64,000 nt of DNA from Bondarzewia mesenterica (lineage: Eukaryota; Basidiomycota; Agaricomycetes; Russulales; Bondarzewiaceae), in NCBI GenBank assembly GCA_004802705.1, contig SGPL01000096.1:1-64000 (forward strand), read 5' to 3'. The notes beneath the pieces were generated by a model. That model did not search any database and had not been told where the DNA came from. It saw nothing but the letters and a program-made list of their open reading frames with translations. The translations under genes and the position numbers were made by a program. Positions within the stretch are counted from its first letter, which is position 1. Each line of letters starts with the position of its first letter. Below are positions 34,687 through 47,700 of this stretch, one piece after another.

Positions 34687-37600
34687 TCATGAGGCGGATT
34701 CCTTAGCGGTTGATTTGGCAGAGCTTTTTCCACCTGGCTTTTTGGTTATCCATGGGTGCCTCAAGAGTTGGCCAGCAGACGGCCTAGCTTCGTGATCTAG
34801 TTCGAAACAAAGGTCGAGGAAACTATGAGCTTCCGCAGAAATATCAGAAGGAATTGTAGGCTTGGCCGAGGAACCGATCTAGGTATGGTTTTGAGCACAT
34901 CGCTTAATGATGACACGCAACACTACACACCTTGAATATTGCTTGCATCTGGTTCAGTTGAGGATATGGATGTTCACCAGTGAACATCTCTACGACCAAA
35001 CACCCAACACTCCAAATATCAGCTTTCTTGGTATATGCCGTCTGCTTCACAACTTCTGGCGCCATCCAAAAGACTGAGCCTTGGAGCGAAGGCCTATGAA
35101 GACGATTTCCAGGCATAAGATCTAGGACAGATGATTTCAAGCTGCGCACGCAGATCAATAAGGACGAGTGCTTACTGTCTTCCAATTTTTTCGAGATACC
35201 GAAATCGGAAATCTTGATACCGCCTTTGTTATCGACGAGGACGTTGGCACCTTTGATATCCCGATGTACGATGCCACGCTCGTGCACATAATCCAGACCC
35301 TCCAAAATCTGCCTAACAAAATTTCGTACTAACGGTTCCTCGAAGGCCCCATAGTTGCGCAGGAGAGCAGTGACCGAACCACCGGGAACATATTCCAGAA
35401 AGATGTTAAAGTGCTCCTCGTCGGCAGAGGAATCTAAGTATGCACATATTGCACATCAAGATCGGTCAGACGAACAGCAAGACAATGCGGAACGCACAAA
35501 GATATTGGACAATGTGTTCGTGTTGCAGGTCCTTTAACAGTCCGATCTCGTGTTCCAAGGCATCAAGCATGCTCTTCTTACGCGAGTCGTTTGACGAAGC
35601 ACTCGAAGGTATCTCTACTTGCTTAACGGCCATAAGGAGGCCATTTGTGGCATCCATCCCGAGGTATACTTTCCCAAAGGAGCCAGCTCCAATCAATGCT
35701 CCCTTGATCCACTTGATGCCTGGGTAACGATTTGCATTAATATGAGATGTATAGAGTTGCTTGTGACAACCTGACCTTTAGAAGTCATTGCCCGTCCAGT
35801 CTCGTCATCCTCCCCATCTTCATCCTCCCCATCGTCCACGACACCCTCAAGAGTCTCGTCGTCGTCGTTATCATCGTCGTCGTCATCGTCGTTGCCGTGC
35901 TCGTCGTCCTCATCCTCTGTACCTTCAGGAGGAACATCTATGGGTGCAGCGGGTGTCTCCTTCTCCTCCTCGTCTTCTACGTCTACTTGAGTCCATGATT
36001 CATCATCGGCCATGGTCTTACTACCACTCTCTCGCCTGCTTTCCACCTCTGCCGTGATCTCATCCACAGTCATGATACTAGCCGTATCCGAGACATCGCG
36101 CTTGCTCCGCAACTCCTTCACATAACTCATCCGCTTCGAAGCCGTCGATAATGGCCGAGTGGAGGGCCTACGAGAACCCAGTTGACCGCCCGTGAGACTG
36201 TTCATAGATTCGGAGAAAGACTCGAAAGAGATGTCAACAGGTGGGAGGAGATGGGCCTGTGAGAAGCGCTTGTTCGTGATTTTGGACGCCGCCGCCGCCT
36301 CTTCGCTGTTCAAATCTACCGAATGCCCATCATCTGTAGAAAGGGATACGCGGGGAGGGTCGTCCACAGTCATCATACTCGCCCGGCTGGAAGATTTATC
36401 AGGAACGGGAGGTGGGATTGATGACGCGGAAGTCCTATGTGAAGATCGACGTTGGGAGCCAAGCGTGCTGACACTGAATCTTGATGGTGGAGCGAACGAC
36501 GCAGTGCTGTCCCTCTTGCCAAACCCACCTAGACCACCAGCCCGTAACATGCTGTGGCGAGCTGTCCGTTCCAAGACCCTTTTCTCCGTGAAAGGGAAGT
36601 ACTCGCTCAGATGGTTTGTAATAAGCTCGCTTGGGGGTCGCTGGCCGAAGAAGTTGCGCAATTTCGATGGTCCCTTGATGAAGCTCGACGTTTGTTTTCC
36701 AGCACTGGAGGGTTGCGTCGGCGAGGACGGGGACTCCAAGGCCTTCTCCGGATCCCGCACGCCAAGGTCACTGAGAACACTGATCGAGCTAGCCCGCTTC
36801 ATTTTCTTCGCCGCCTGCGCTTGAGTTGCAGCAAAGCTACCATGGCTGGGGGATAACAAGTTGCCGTCCTCGTCCTCCTCGCCCGTTGACAATTTGGGAC
36901 CGACAAAAAGAGGGCTGGTCGGGCTGTTGCGTTGCCCAGGAGCAGGCGGGTTCTCCCCAAATATTTGAGCCAGAGCCTTTGACCGCTTCCCTTTCCCAGT
37001 GCGTCGTAACGTGAGGCCATGCTCCCGAGCAGGATCGTCTGGTGGTGCATGGCACACTGCTAGCAACTGAGCCTCAGTAAGGGGCGTACCTGTCAGAAAT
37101 GTGAGTAGTTAAAATGGCTAAGTCTTCAATGATCGGCTGACCAGGTGAGTCTTCGTTGCCCCAATCCAGATAGACACCCCAGCCGTCCACGCTCAAACCG
37201 CCGTCATCTGTCCCGACGATGGCGCTTTCTGTATCCGAACTTTTTCCGCCCAGTTTCCCGAACTTCTTGAGCGCCTTCTCCAGCACCTCAATCCCACCGG
37301 CACAATCCTCTATATTGAGCGTACGGGAGTGACCCTCGTCCGCCAATTGAAACTTGACGAGCTTCTTTCTAAGGTCGACGAGAGATGGAGTGGTATTATA
37401 TGACGGGGTATTTGGACGGAAGGGTCCACGGCCCACGGTATACGTGATCGGTGGAGATGGAGAAGTGGATGGTGCAATGATAGGTGTGTGTGCAGAGAGA
37501 AACGACTCCGCGATAGGTGAAAGAATGTTGTTCTGCTGTGGTGGTGGCTGCAGACCTTGGGCTTGGGAGTAAGGATGACCCGATGTGGCTGGGCGAGGTC

Positions 37601-38792
37601 CAACCTTCGTCACAGGACCTGAGCCATTCTGTACGCTTGACATGGAGACATTCCGACCATGTGCAGTGGGGTTGGGAGACCGTGCAGATGTCCGGACGGG
37701 GACATTGGGTAGCATAGGAGACTGAGAACGCACAGGTGTCTTAACACCGGATATTCCTGCACGGGGATCTGGTGGTAGTCCATAACCTGACCATGATGAG
37801 TTATTGGAACCGTGGGCCGAAGACGGCGTTAGCAAACCTTGGTTCATGGGAGCCGGCGGTAAAGGCTGAGACGTATATTCGGGAGCTTCCAATTGCGTTG
37901 GTGTTCGCCGACCGGACAAGCCAGCACCAGGGTGAAGATTTCGATTTGAAGGGCGAGCTGGAGGAGGAGGAGGCTGTCCGCGAGGCACCGGCGGCAAAGG
38001 CAAGCGAGCGCCGGTCGACCATGAGCTGCCAGGCGTACTGATGTGGGGAGTGGAGGATGAGCTCGACTGCATGGATTGGTTCGGCTGTGGCAGAGGACGG
38101 GGCGGCATATTCAGTCGTGAAGCGGAATCCGGAGCTGGTTGGCCATCTCGTATGAGATGCGGAAGATTTGCTTGTTGATTTGCACTCGAAGAAAGCTGTA
38201 AAGGTGGAGGCCTACCGTGCTCCAATTTACGCAAAGCCAGTCGCGATGTCGGTGATGTTGCTGAACCCACCCTCTGGTGTCCCATATTCCTGCTTTCTCC
38301 ATTCATTCGTGAATGAGTGGCCCCGTATATCGAGACCCTCTCGCTCCTCGTCGAACACCTCTGTCTAAGTGTCTTCACCGCGTTCAGTATCCTCAGCCTG
38401 TCCCCGATGCTCGCTATTCCCATTTCCTTTAATGTATTCTGATCGAGTTCGAGGAGCACATCGCCTCGGATATCGTTAGCCTTGAAGGTGTTTGCGTGAT
38501 GACCACACTTGGTGTCGGAGAGCCATTGAGAAACATGATTGTCATTCCAGATGCGGAGAAAATCGCCATATTTCATTCCAATTGGAGGATCCAAGAAGCT
38601 ACTGCTGTGGAATGACGTCGGCGTACCGGGTAATGACGCTTGAGATCGTCCATACTGAAGAGTGTTGATGACGGCACGAGGAGGTAGAGACTGCGGTGAC
38701 TGGAACGTATTCAAGGTGGCCGAGGGTGAAGAGGCCTGTGAAGGGGGTTGTGAGAGGCTATCCAGATTGCTGTTCATGGTTACCGCAGCCAT
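34687..38792 (-). CDS. STE11: Ste11-type MAP kinase kinase kinase
   Basis: MAPKKK of the pheromone/filamentation (and in some fungi osmotic) pathways. Six exons (37142-38792, 35776-37089, 35498-35719, 35176-35433, 34931-35121, 34687-34878) encode 1275 residues. A SAM domain lies near residues 60-130 ([20 protein letters not shown]). A long Pro/Ser-rich linker follows, then a Ras-association-like region ([20 protein letters not shown], ending [19 protein letters not shown]). After a Ser-rich and strongly Asp/Glu-rich linker comes the C-terminal kinase: [51 protein letters not shown] and [20 protein letters not shown]. The start chosen is ATG 38792; the frame stays open to 39275 but that part has no family resemblance. 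In fungi the SAM domain binds the Ste50 adaptor. Confidence 0.95.
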
Positions 38793-41776
38793 AGTCGGCA
38801 AGTTAGAGATCGTCAGAATCAGTCGAGCGTGAAGGTTGAAATTTATACACTCAGGCGGCCTGTGGCGAGCGCAGCTGCACACAATAGGACGATTCAGCCA
38901 TGTCAGTGAACAACAAACTGGACTAAAACGGAGAACGCGTCGCGCACTACCTCCGTGCGTCCCGTGCTTTACAATAGAGAAGGGATTTGTGTTTGGCGTT
39001 GAACCAAGCTCACCGCTGGACCGGATATAATGGAAATAAACGATGTTCTCTGGAGGACGAGGCTGACCCGAGCGAGAGAGATGTCTAGGGATGGGGAGGA
39101 TGCTTGCGGTCGACAGCAAGATTGATGATATACTCTGCAGTCCTGCAGCGCCCACGTGCCTGATTCTCCTCAAAATGTTCTTCGAATCCGATGTCTGACG
39201 AGTTGACCTTGAAGCTTGCCTCACATAACCAGAGCTATTTTTGTAGCGCAGTTGGCCAATGAAATTGCGTTTCACGTTTCACTCAGGTAAAATGCTTTGT
39301 TGCGCGTGATGCTGCGTGATGGTATGTATTTTTGTGAAGATCTCGAGTAGAACGAGCATCAGAAAACCTGTTAAATTCTCTTGCTTGAACAGGTCCACTC
39401 GAACGTACAATGCACACGCGGAGTGAGAAGGCCGGCGGCAAAAAGTAGGTGAGCCTGCTCGTGAAACGTAGAAGCTGATAGAGTGCATAGGTAGCCGCCC
39501 ATCAGGAACTCAGAAACTGGTAACTGACTCCATGCAGGACATACATGTCCTCCATACGAGCAATCTGATGGGACCAACCTGCCGTGCCAGCTGCAAGGCA
39601 TTAGTTTCGACTCCCCAAGCCCCTCCCAACTCACACGCGGGTCTTGGTTTGAGACTAGCAACGCATGACATGTTTTACAGATCTCGACCACTGCATTGTC
39701 AGGCCACAGGGTGCAGGTCAGACTTTTACAAGGTATCCAAACAGTCAAATGGAGGCCGAATGCAAACGATCCTGCAGCTCAAAATGTAACGTCTCCGACG
39801 ATAGTCCAATCGCATACCCTTCACGTAGGCGCCAGTCTCATTTGGCCGACGGACGATTGCATAACAGGAAATTGATGAAGCACGCATCATTGCTTGTGCC
39901 AACCCCGCCGCACTGGCACCGATATGAGTGTGACGAGCGGAAAACAGTCGCACACACTTTCAAACGCGCGTATGAACTGTGTTACCCATCGCCTGGGTAT
40001 CCATGAACTTTAAGACCGACTCGCATGATGGCATCTGTATGCCGAGGCGGTCAGTCAAGCCAGCATATGTTCCCGACTGGAGACGAACGCTACCAAGCAC
40101 CCGCTGCTTCGTCGATGCAGGGATAGGCAAGGATGCAAGGCATGTATTGATCGGGGTAGCTCCGAGATGCCCACACGGTACAGCTGCCAACACCAGTCTT
40201 TGCACTTGAGCGCGCTGCATGAGTGTGAATGATACATGCGCGCGCTGACGGGCTCTGACGGGTGTCCAGATAAACGCGCCACCTAGTAGGAGGTGGATTT
40301 CTAGGGATCCGGGTAAATTACCTTCTGAGTCACTGTACGGGCTGCACCACACCATGAGTGAATGTGATGGCACTGTGAGGAGAGGGACAGACGAAGAGAT
40401 CTTATATATGGTGACTCGCATCGGGTCACTTATATATATATGCTGCGATCCAGTTGTAAAGACCTGGACGTCTTCCACCTATGATTTGAATCAAGCCTTT
40501 GGACAGATCCAATTCAAATCAGACAGTCGCAAAATCATCGTTGCATCGACGATCAAGCGCTGATGGACAACATCGGTGTCATGATTTTTCGACAACTTTC
40601 TGCGATGGCCCTAATACCTGTGTTGCGCGAAGGGAAACGATCAAAGCAGTTTCCGTTGCTAGTCTCGATCATCCCTGGTAATGTCCAATCCTTCTTATCA
40701 GGACAAACATGAGAGCTTTGAACGACTTCCACCTACTGCAATACGGAAATTCAGCGCGCACGCTATGGTTGCGCGCGGCTAGAATTACGATTTGCTCATC
40801 TTGGTCGGTAGTGTGAGATGAAGATTCGGAGAGTCGGAGTCGGGCACGGCAAAACATGGCAACTGTATCGCCCGCTGTAGGAAGATATCTCTATCAGTTC
40901 TGATACGTGTAACTTGGGGGTAGCCGAAGCGTCACAGTGAGAAATTAGTTTGAGTGACAGATGGGAATCAAGCGTCGACATAGATGACTGTCACCCCAAC
41001 CTCCTGGCGTATCTGAGCATGATGTGGATGTAGGATATCAGCATTTTTGAGAATTAGTTTACTTATGATCCCAGGCAAAAATATCACCATGGGGAAGATA
41101 TCGTATATAAGGCTGAACCTGACCGTGCCCGTACGCGGCCATCAATTTGGCCTTGGAAAGCCTTGGCACCGGGGTGGATGCTTCGCGTGCGGGGACAGGT
41201 AAGAATTGGAAGTACTGTTTTTTGAGTGGAGAAGGGTATACACATTTGATATGTAATGGACTCAAGCAACCCGGAGTGTTGGAACGTCGAGGCAGGGCGG
41301 GAACTTGTTGAAGATGTGGTATTGACACACGGCCCAAAGACCCCAGAGGCCATGGCCGTACTATGTCCGCCGTTTGGCCGAGAGGGCAGGAGATTGGATG
41401 GTAAATCTGACTGAATGTGTCGAAGATTGAGGGTTGCAAGTGGCCGGGGGCTGGGAGTTTAGCGCTTAGAAGTTCGGGGGTATTGGCGGTCAGGCCGTTG
41501 CCGTACCTTTCGCACGGACGGCATATCACACCGTAAATAAAACGCGGCCCTGGTGAGCGCGTCTGCCTCCCGTCTGTTTCTGTCGACTCTCTCGTCGACC
41601 AGGGTATACGCCCTCTCCCAAACCCTTTGCTTTCTACATACCCAACTCCCTTCTGTAGTCTTTCTTTTCGCCATCTCTCGCTTCCCTCCCGGTCGCCCCC
41701 TCGGCTCCGTCAGCCGTTGTATTCCCCCCACACGATAAGGCAATCCTGGACTTTCCTCCGCCCGCCCATCTTCCCA
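38793..41776. other. Long intergenic region upstream of STE11 and AGS1
   Basis: About 3 kb between divergent STE11 and alpha-glucan synthase, the longest gap here. Minus-strand open frames at 39960-40478 (172 codons) and 41059-41529 (156 codons) show no recognisable family, no compositional signature and no splice-supported extension. I treat them as chance. Two inverted repeats stand out at about 40403-40437 (TATA-rich arms around GTGAC/GTCAC) and at 40482-40491 with 40512-40521. The region probably holds two large promoters, fitting regulated cell-wall and signalling genes. Confidence 0.5.
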
Positions 41777-44700
41777 ATGCGTTTTTCATCCGCCGTATGG
41801 TCCCTCATTTCTCTCTGCGGGCTAGTGAACGCCTCGCCATACCGCGACGACCTTACGGACTACAATCTCAACATTAATCAAAATGCCGCATCTCCCCTGG
41901 AATACAAAGCTTCGCGTCCGAACACTACCTACACACCATCTCCATCCAACTGGCGATCAATACCCTTCTATACCATCCTGATGGATAAGTTTGCGGACGG
42001 CGACCCCTCTAACAATGATTATTTTGGCAGTCAATTCGAGTATGACTGGAGAGAGACACAGCTGCGAGCCGGCGGTGATCTGGCAGGCTTGGTGTCCAAG
42101 CTGGACTACCTCCAGGGCATGGGCGTCAAGGGCATCTTCCTCTCGGGAACGATCTTTCTGAACATGTTATGGCAAGCGGACAGTAAGTCGAAAACCCTAA
42201 CAATCATTGGCGTTGTTCAACTCTTGGATCCGCGCAGGTTACTCGCCCCTCGACTTTACCGTTCTTGATCCTCATTACGGCACGATATCTGAATGGCGCT
42301 CGGCGATTGACGAGATTCACGCGCGAGGCATGTACTTCATGGCGGATTTTACTGTCGGTACCATGTCGGATTTAATTGGCTTCGAAGGGTATGTGTTTTG
42401 TTTGACTGTTTTCGAAAACATTGGTTTTGATTGTTCGTAGTCATCTGAACTCATCGACCCCATTTGATCTCAATGAATATGACTCTGTGTGGAAACACCC
42501 TCAGTATATGCCCTGGAATTTCACGGAATACGCAGATTTTTCGGTAACGTTTCCCTCGTCATGGTTGGATGCTCTTGGTCGTTGACCATCGTACGCAATA
42601 GGTTGTCAATGAACGCAATACCTCTTGTCAACTCCCCACGCTCTGGCTTAACGATGGGACGATTGTGGACCCGCAACATACTGGATGCATGGAATCTGAT
42701 TTCGATCAGTATGGGGATATGGAAGCCTTCGGTGTTCATCCCGACTGGGAACGTCAATTGGCGAAGTTCGCTTCAGTGCAAGATCGTCTTCGTGAATGGA
42801 AGCCCGAAGTCCTGGCGAAGCTCAAGGTCTTCTCCTGTATGGCAATTGAGGCTCTGGACGTGGACGCCATTCGTATCGACAAGTCTACACAGCTCACCGT
42901 CGATGCTCTCTCTCAGTGGGCCTCCAGCACGCGGGCTTGTGCCTCTGCGGTCGGAAAGAAAAACTTTTTCATTCCTGGTGAGGTCACTGGTGGTGATACC
43001 TTTGGCTCGCTTTACTAGTCAGTAATTTGAAATATATCCTTCCCTAAATTTGTAAGACTCACATTTGCGTATAGCGGCCGTGGCAGAACACCCACTCAGC
43101 TTCCTCCCGGCTTCTTGGCTGCAGCGAATTTGACCGCAAACCAGAGTGAATATTTCCTCCGCGATGCACCTCTCAACGCCCTGGATGGCGTTGCGTTCCA
43201 TTACTCCATCTATCGCTCTCTCACGCGTTTCCTGGGAATGGATGGTAATCTGCAGGTCGCCTTCGATGTTGATGTCAACTTCGTGACTGCTTGGAATGAA
43301 ATGTTCGTCAACAATGATTTTCTCAATCCTGGGTCTGGTGCAGTCGATCCTCGTCACATGTTTGGAACGAGCAATTTCGATGTGTTCCGCTGGCCTAGTT
43401 TGGAGAATGGCACGCAGCGAAGTGTTTTGGCAACGTTCATTACGTCCCTTGTCATGCCCGGCATTCCTTTGGTAAGTAGTCTTATTACCGTCAGATAGTG
43501 TCATCATTGATTCCTTCGAATCGCAGTTGTATTACGGCGAAGAGCAGAACTTCTATCTCTACGACACTGGAGCTGCCAACTATCTGTATGGGTATGTATC
43601 AATTTCTTTTGCTATGTTCAGTCGTTGGATTACTGATACGCATTTTTAGTCGTCAAGCAATGTTCAGCAACAAAGCGTGGCAGCGTCACGGATGCTACCG
43701 CTTGGGTTCTGAACAGTATTTCAATATGCCTCTTGAAAGAGCTTTGGTCGGGTGCATGGATGACTGGAATTCCCTCGACCATTTCGATCCTACCGCCGAC
43801 AGCCGACGTATGATCGCACACTTCATGTATCTCCGAAGCGTCTACGATGCCCTCCAGGATGGTTTCAATCTTGTCCAACGGGGTAATTGGACCTATCTTA
43901 TCCAGCGTCCGGGTTCAAACGGCACTGCCACCGAGATGGGCCTTTGGTCTGTTTCTCGGTCTGGAATTTCCTCCTCGCAGACCCAGAACCTAACGGGTAA
44001 CCACACTGACCAAGTGTGGTTGCTGTACACCAACGAGAATTCTACTAAGACGTACACATACGATTGCACGACCGACCTTTGGATCTCTTCGCCATATCAA
44101 TCGGGTGTAATCGTTCGGAATTTGTTCGCTCCCTTCGAATCCTACACGCTGCAGACTTCCCTTTCATCCTATTTCAATGACAGCAAGGCGCCTTATTACG
44201 GATGCCTTGATTCGGTCACCATGGACCCTTACGGTTTCAAAGTGCTGGTTCCCGCCGACGAATGGGTGGGCCCTCGCCCCGCATTGACAACGTTTTTACC
44301 CGGACACGATGCACGCATCGACTCGAGCGCGAACTCTTCGACAGTCACAGTCCGCTTTGAGTTCAATATGGCAATGGATTGTAATAGCGTCACGAATTCC
44401 CTATCACTCAACATGTCTTCGTCGGGCAAGGGCAGCACACCCACTTTCAGTCAAAGCGCTGTCACGTGCGGTAACGTCACTAATCCCGCCTCCACTGTGT
44501 TGCCTGGAGATATGACCTCTGCATGGTACTGGTCGGTTGAGCTGCAGAATATCCCTGACGGCATCCTGGCTCTTACGCTCAGCAATGCTAAATCAAGTGA
44601 TGGAACGTCAACTCAGGTTTGTGCTTGTTTACTTCGTTTGTTTGTTGCTGTACTTACTAGCTTTGTGCAGGCCGTCGACACTCTTTTGCTACGCAAAGGA

Positions 44701-47700
44701 GCATCAGACAATGTTATGGTCTTCCCCGATTCTGATTACGACAGTAGCTCCTTTGGTTTTTCTAACGGTCAATATACTTTCACGCATAAGGCGCTGGGTG
44801 CAGACAAATTCCGGTACTCGTGGAACTACGCTGTGAATTGGACGGAGTGGAAGAGTTGGGAGGATACTACGACGATTGATCAGAGTGTCTTCGCTGACGC
44901 GTCCAATTTCTGGACAGGGCAACACATCATGGTGCAGTGTGAGTGGTTTCCCAAGCTTCTATCTGCCTTCATCCAATCTCAATCCTCCTTGCAGACTGGA
45001 GCGATGTTGCGAAATCTGCTAGCACGGTGGTCCACGCTGATCGTGGCTATTCGCAGCAACGTCGTGTACCTCAATTGCTCGCTCGTGGTCCATTCAACGA
45101 GTGGGGTTTCGACCAAGGTATCTCAGCCGAAATGACCCAGAGCGACAACGGCAAATGGGAGTTGGAGATCATGGCGAACTGGCCAACATACGTGCAACTC
45201 AACGTGTTCGGTTATGACAACTATTATTACGGCGATGTGGACGGTGACGGCGTTTTGGATCGCCTGCCTCCTAATACTGCTGCGCCGAATTATCTTAATA
45301 TGTCTGCTCCCCCNCATCCTCATCTTGCTTGGAACTTGATTGTCGATGACGCCACTATGACCTGGACTCTTGAGCCTCGTGGCCAGTCTGCGATTGGAGC
45401 TATCATGTACGCTTTGCTCCTCTCGATTCCCTTGATCACCGGTACCCTCGCCGTACTCATCTTCATGTGGTCGTTCTATGGAGTCAAGCACAACAAATGG
45501 GGTGTGAAGCCAACGAAGGATCACAGTCATTATTTCCCCATTCTCGGTGGTCTCGGCAACAAGTCTAAATCCGATCTTAAGGAGGGAGGTATACTGACCT
45601 CGGAAAAGATGCTTGGAGGGCATCACAAACAGCACGACCTCATTGGATGGCCCGAGATCAAAGATAAGCGTCGGAAGGTCCTCATCGCGACCCTGGAGTA
45701 CGAGATCATTGATTGGAAGCTGAAAGTCAAGATCGGTGGTCTCGGTGTCATGTCCAGTCTCATGGGCAAAGCGATGACGGACGTAGACCTCGTTTGGGTT
45801 ATCCCTAAAGTGAAGGACCTGGAATATCCACAGGGCGATCCAGCAGAGCCCATCGAAGTTATCATTTTCGGAGAGCCCTACCTGATTGAGGTCGAAACGC
45901 ATGTTCTCGACAATATCACCTATGTCATCCTCGACAGTCCTGTCTTCCGCGCCCAGACTAAGGCTGACCCATACCCTGCTCGTATGGACGATCTTTCTTC
46001 TGCCATATTCTACTCAACCTGGAATCAAGCTATCGCTGCCACCGTGCGCAGGATGCCGGACATCGATATTTACCACGTAAACGACTACCACGGTTCCCTC
46101 GTTCCCCTCTACCTCCTGCCCAAGGTTCTCCCTATTTGTCTATCGCTGCACAATGCTGAGTTCCAGGGCTTGTGGCCGCTGCGTACTAAGGAAGAAATGA
46201 AGGAGGTCTGCTCGGCGTTCAATATCAGCAAGGAACACTGCACCAAATATGTTCAATTCGGTAACACATTCAACTTGCTCCACGCCGCCGCTTCCTTTAT
46301 AGCTGTCCACCAAAAGTCCATTGGTGTCGCTGGTGTATCCGACAAGTACGGCAAACGCAGTTGGGCTCGCTACCCTGCTTTGTGGACTCTCAAGCACGTC
46401 GACTCTCTGCCGAATCCTGATCCCAGTGATATTGATGCTCTTGACGAACACGCTGTGAAAGTCAAGGACATCCAGATCGATCAGAGCGCGGAAGCAGAAC
46501 GTCCGGAACATAAGCGTCAAGCACAAGAATGGGCTGGTATCAAACAAGATCCCAGTGCTGATCTTTTTGTGTTCGTCGGTCGTTGGTCAAAGCAGAAGGG
46601 TGTAGATCTCATTGCTGATGTCATGCCTTCATTGTAAGTCGCCGTGACTTTCCTCACACCGTATCCGAAACTGATTATTATTCGGGCGCAGGTTGGAGAA
46701 GCGTCCCAGTATTCAGCTCATCACCGTCGGCCCCGTCATCGATTTGTATGGACGGTTCGCTGCGGAGAAGCTCAGCCGTCTCATGGAGCTTTACCCCGAC
46801 CGAGTCTATTCAAAACCCGAGTTCACAGCCCTCCCACCTTACTTGTTCAGCGGCGCCGATTTCGCTTTGATCCCCTTCTCGTGACGAACCATTCGGTTTG
46901 GTCGCTGTCGAATTCGGCAGAAAGGGCGCTCTTGGTGTCGGCAGTCGTCTTGGTGGTCTCGGTTTGATGCCTGGTTGGGTAAGTGTATCAGCCAATTCTT
47001 CGGAATGCTATTGCTGACAGGTTTCACAGTGGTTCCCTGTCGAGTCAAGCTCGACTAATCACATGTTGTCTCAACTGTCTAAGACGATCAAAATGGCTCT
47101 CAAGTCTACGGAAGAGGAACGCGCGATCCTCCGTGCACGTTCGGCTGTCCAACGGTTTCCCTGTTGTTGAATGGCGTCAGCGTACTGAAGATTTCCATAA
47201 GCGTAGTATCCATATGAGTCGAACGCTTGCAGGCACAGATGCATGGCGTCCTGCCGATGGGGCTATTGCTGGGACAGGCGTCATTCCGGATGCTGATGAC
47301 TGGAATCCCGTTCACCAATCTGATCCGTCGCAGCCTGATTGGGATAGTCGTAGCGTGAATGGCAGCCCGCACGTTAATACTCCTGGTTCTCCTGGGCAAT
47401 GGAGCCAAGAAACGTTAACTCCTGGTGGTGACCCGTTCCTGACTGCACCCCCTCGGCTTCTTGGAGATAATCGCAGAGGCTCTTTCAGCACGGATGTTTC
47501 GGACGCGGAGGGTGACTACTCTTCTCGTGGAAGTATGGATACCCGACCGGAAGGGCAACCGGACTTCAACAACTTCTTGGATAGAGCCAATCGTACGATC
47601 GCAAAGGACCAAAGGCATGCGCCTGATCCGTTCTTGGAAGCTCCCACACGACCATTTGGTGCCCATAACAGAATTTCGTCGGTTGAATCTATTGCGTCCA

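Noticed and set aside
36192..36824. 210-codon plus-strand open frame inside STE11
   Set aside because: It is the antisense shadow of the well-supported STE11 exon 2.
38793..39275. 161-codon N-terminal extension of STE11
   Set aside because: The frame is open, but the residues show no family pattern and the ATG at 38792 opens the Ser/Gln-rich N-terminus expected before the SAM domain. It is more likely 5' UTR.
39960..40478. 172-codon minus-strand open frame in the STE11/AGS1 gap
   Set aside because: No family resemblance, no signal or motif, and no splice-supported continuation. A chance frame of this length in GC-balanced DNA is plausible.
41059..41529. 156-codon minus-strand open frame upstream of AGS1
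   Set aside because: Composition (Pro/Leu/Ser mix) and lack of any recognisable domain suggest a non-coding frame within the AGS1 promoter.
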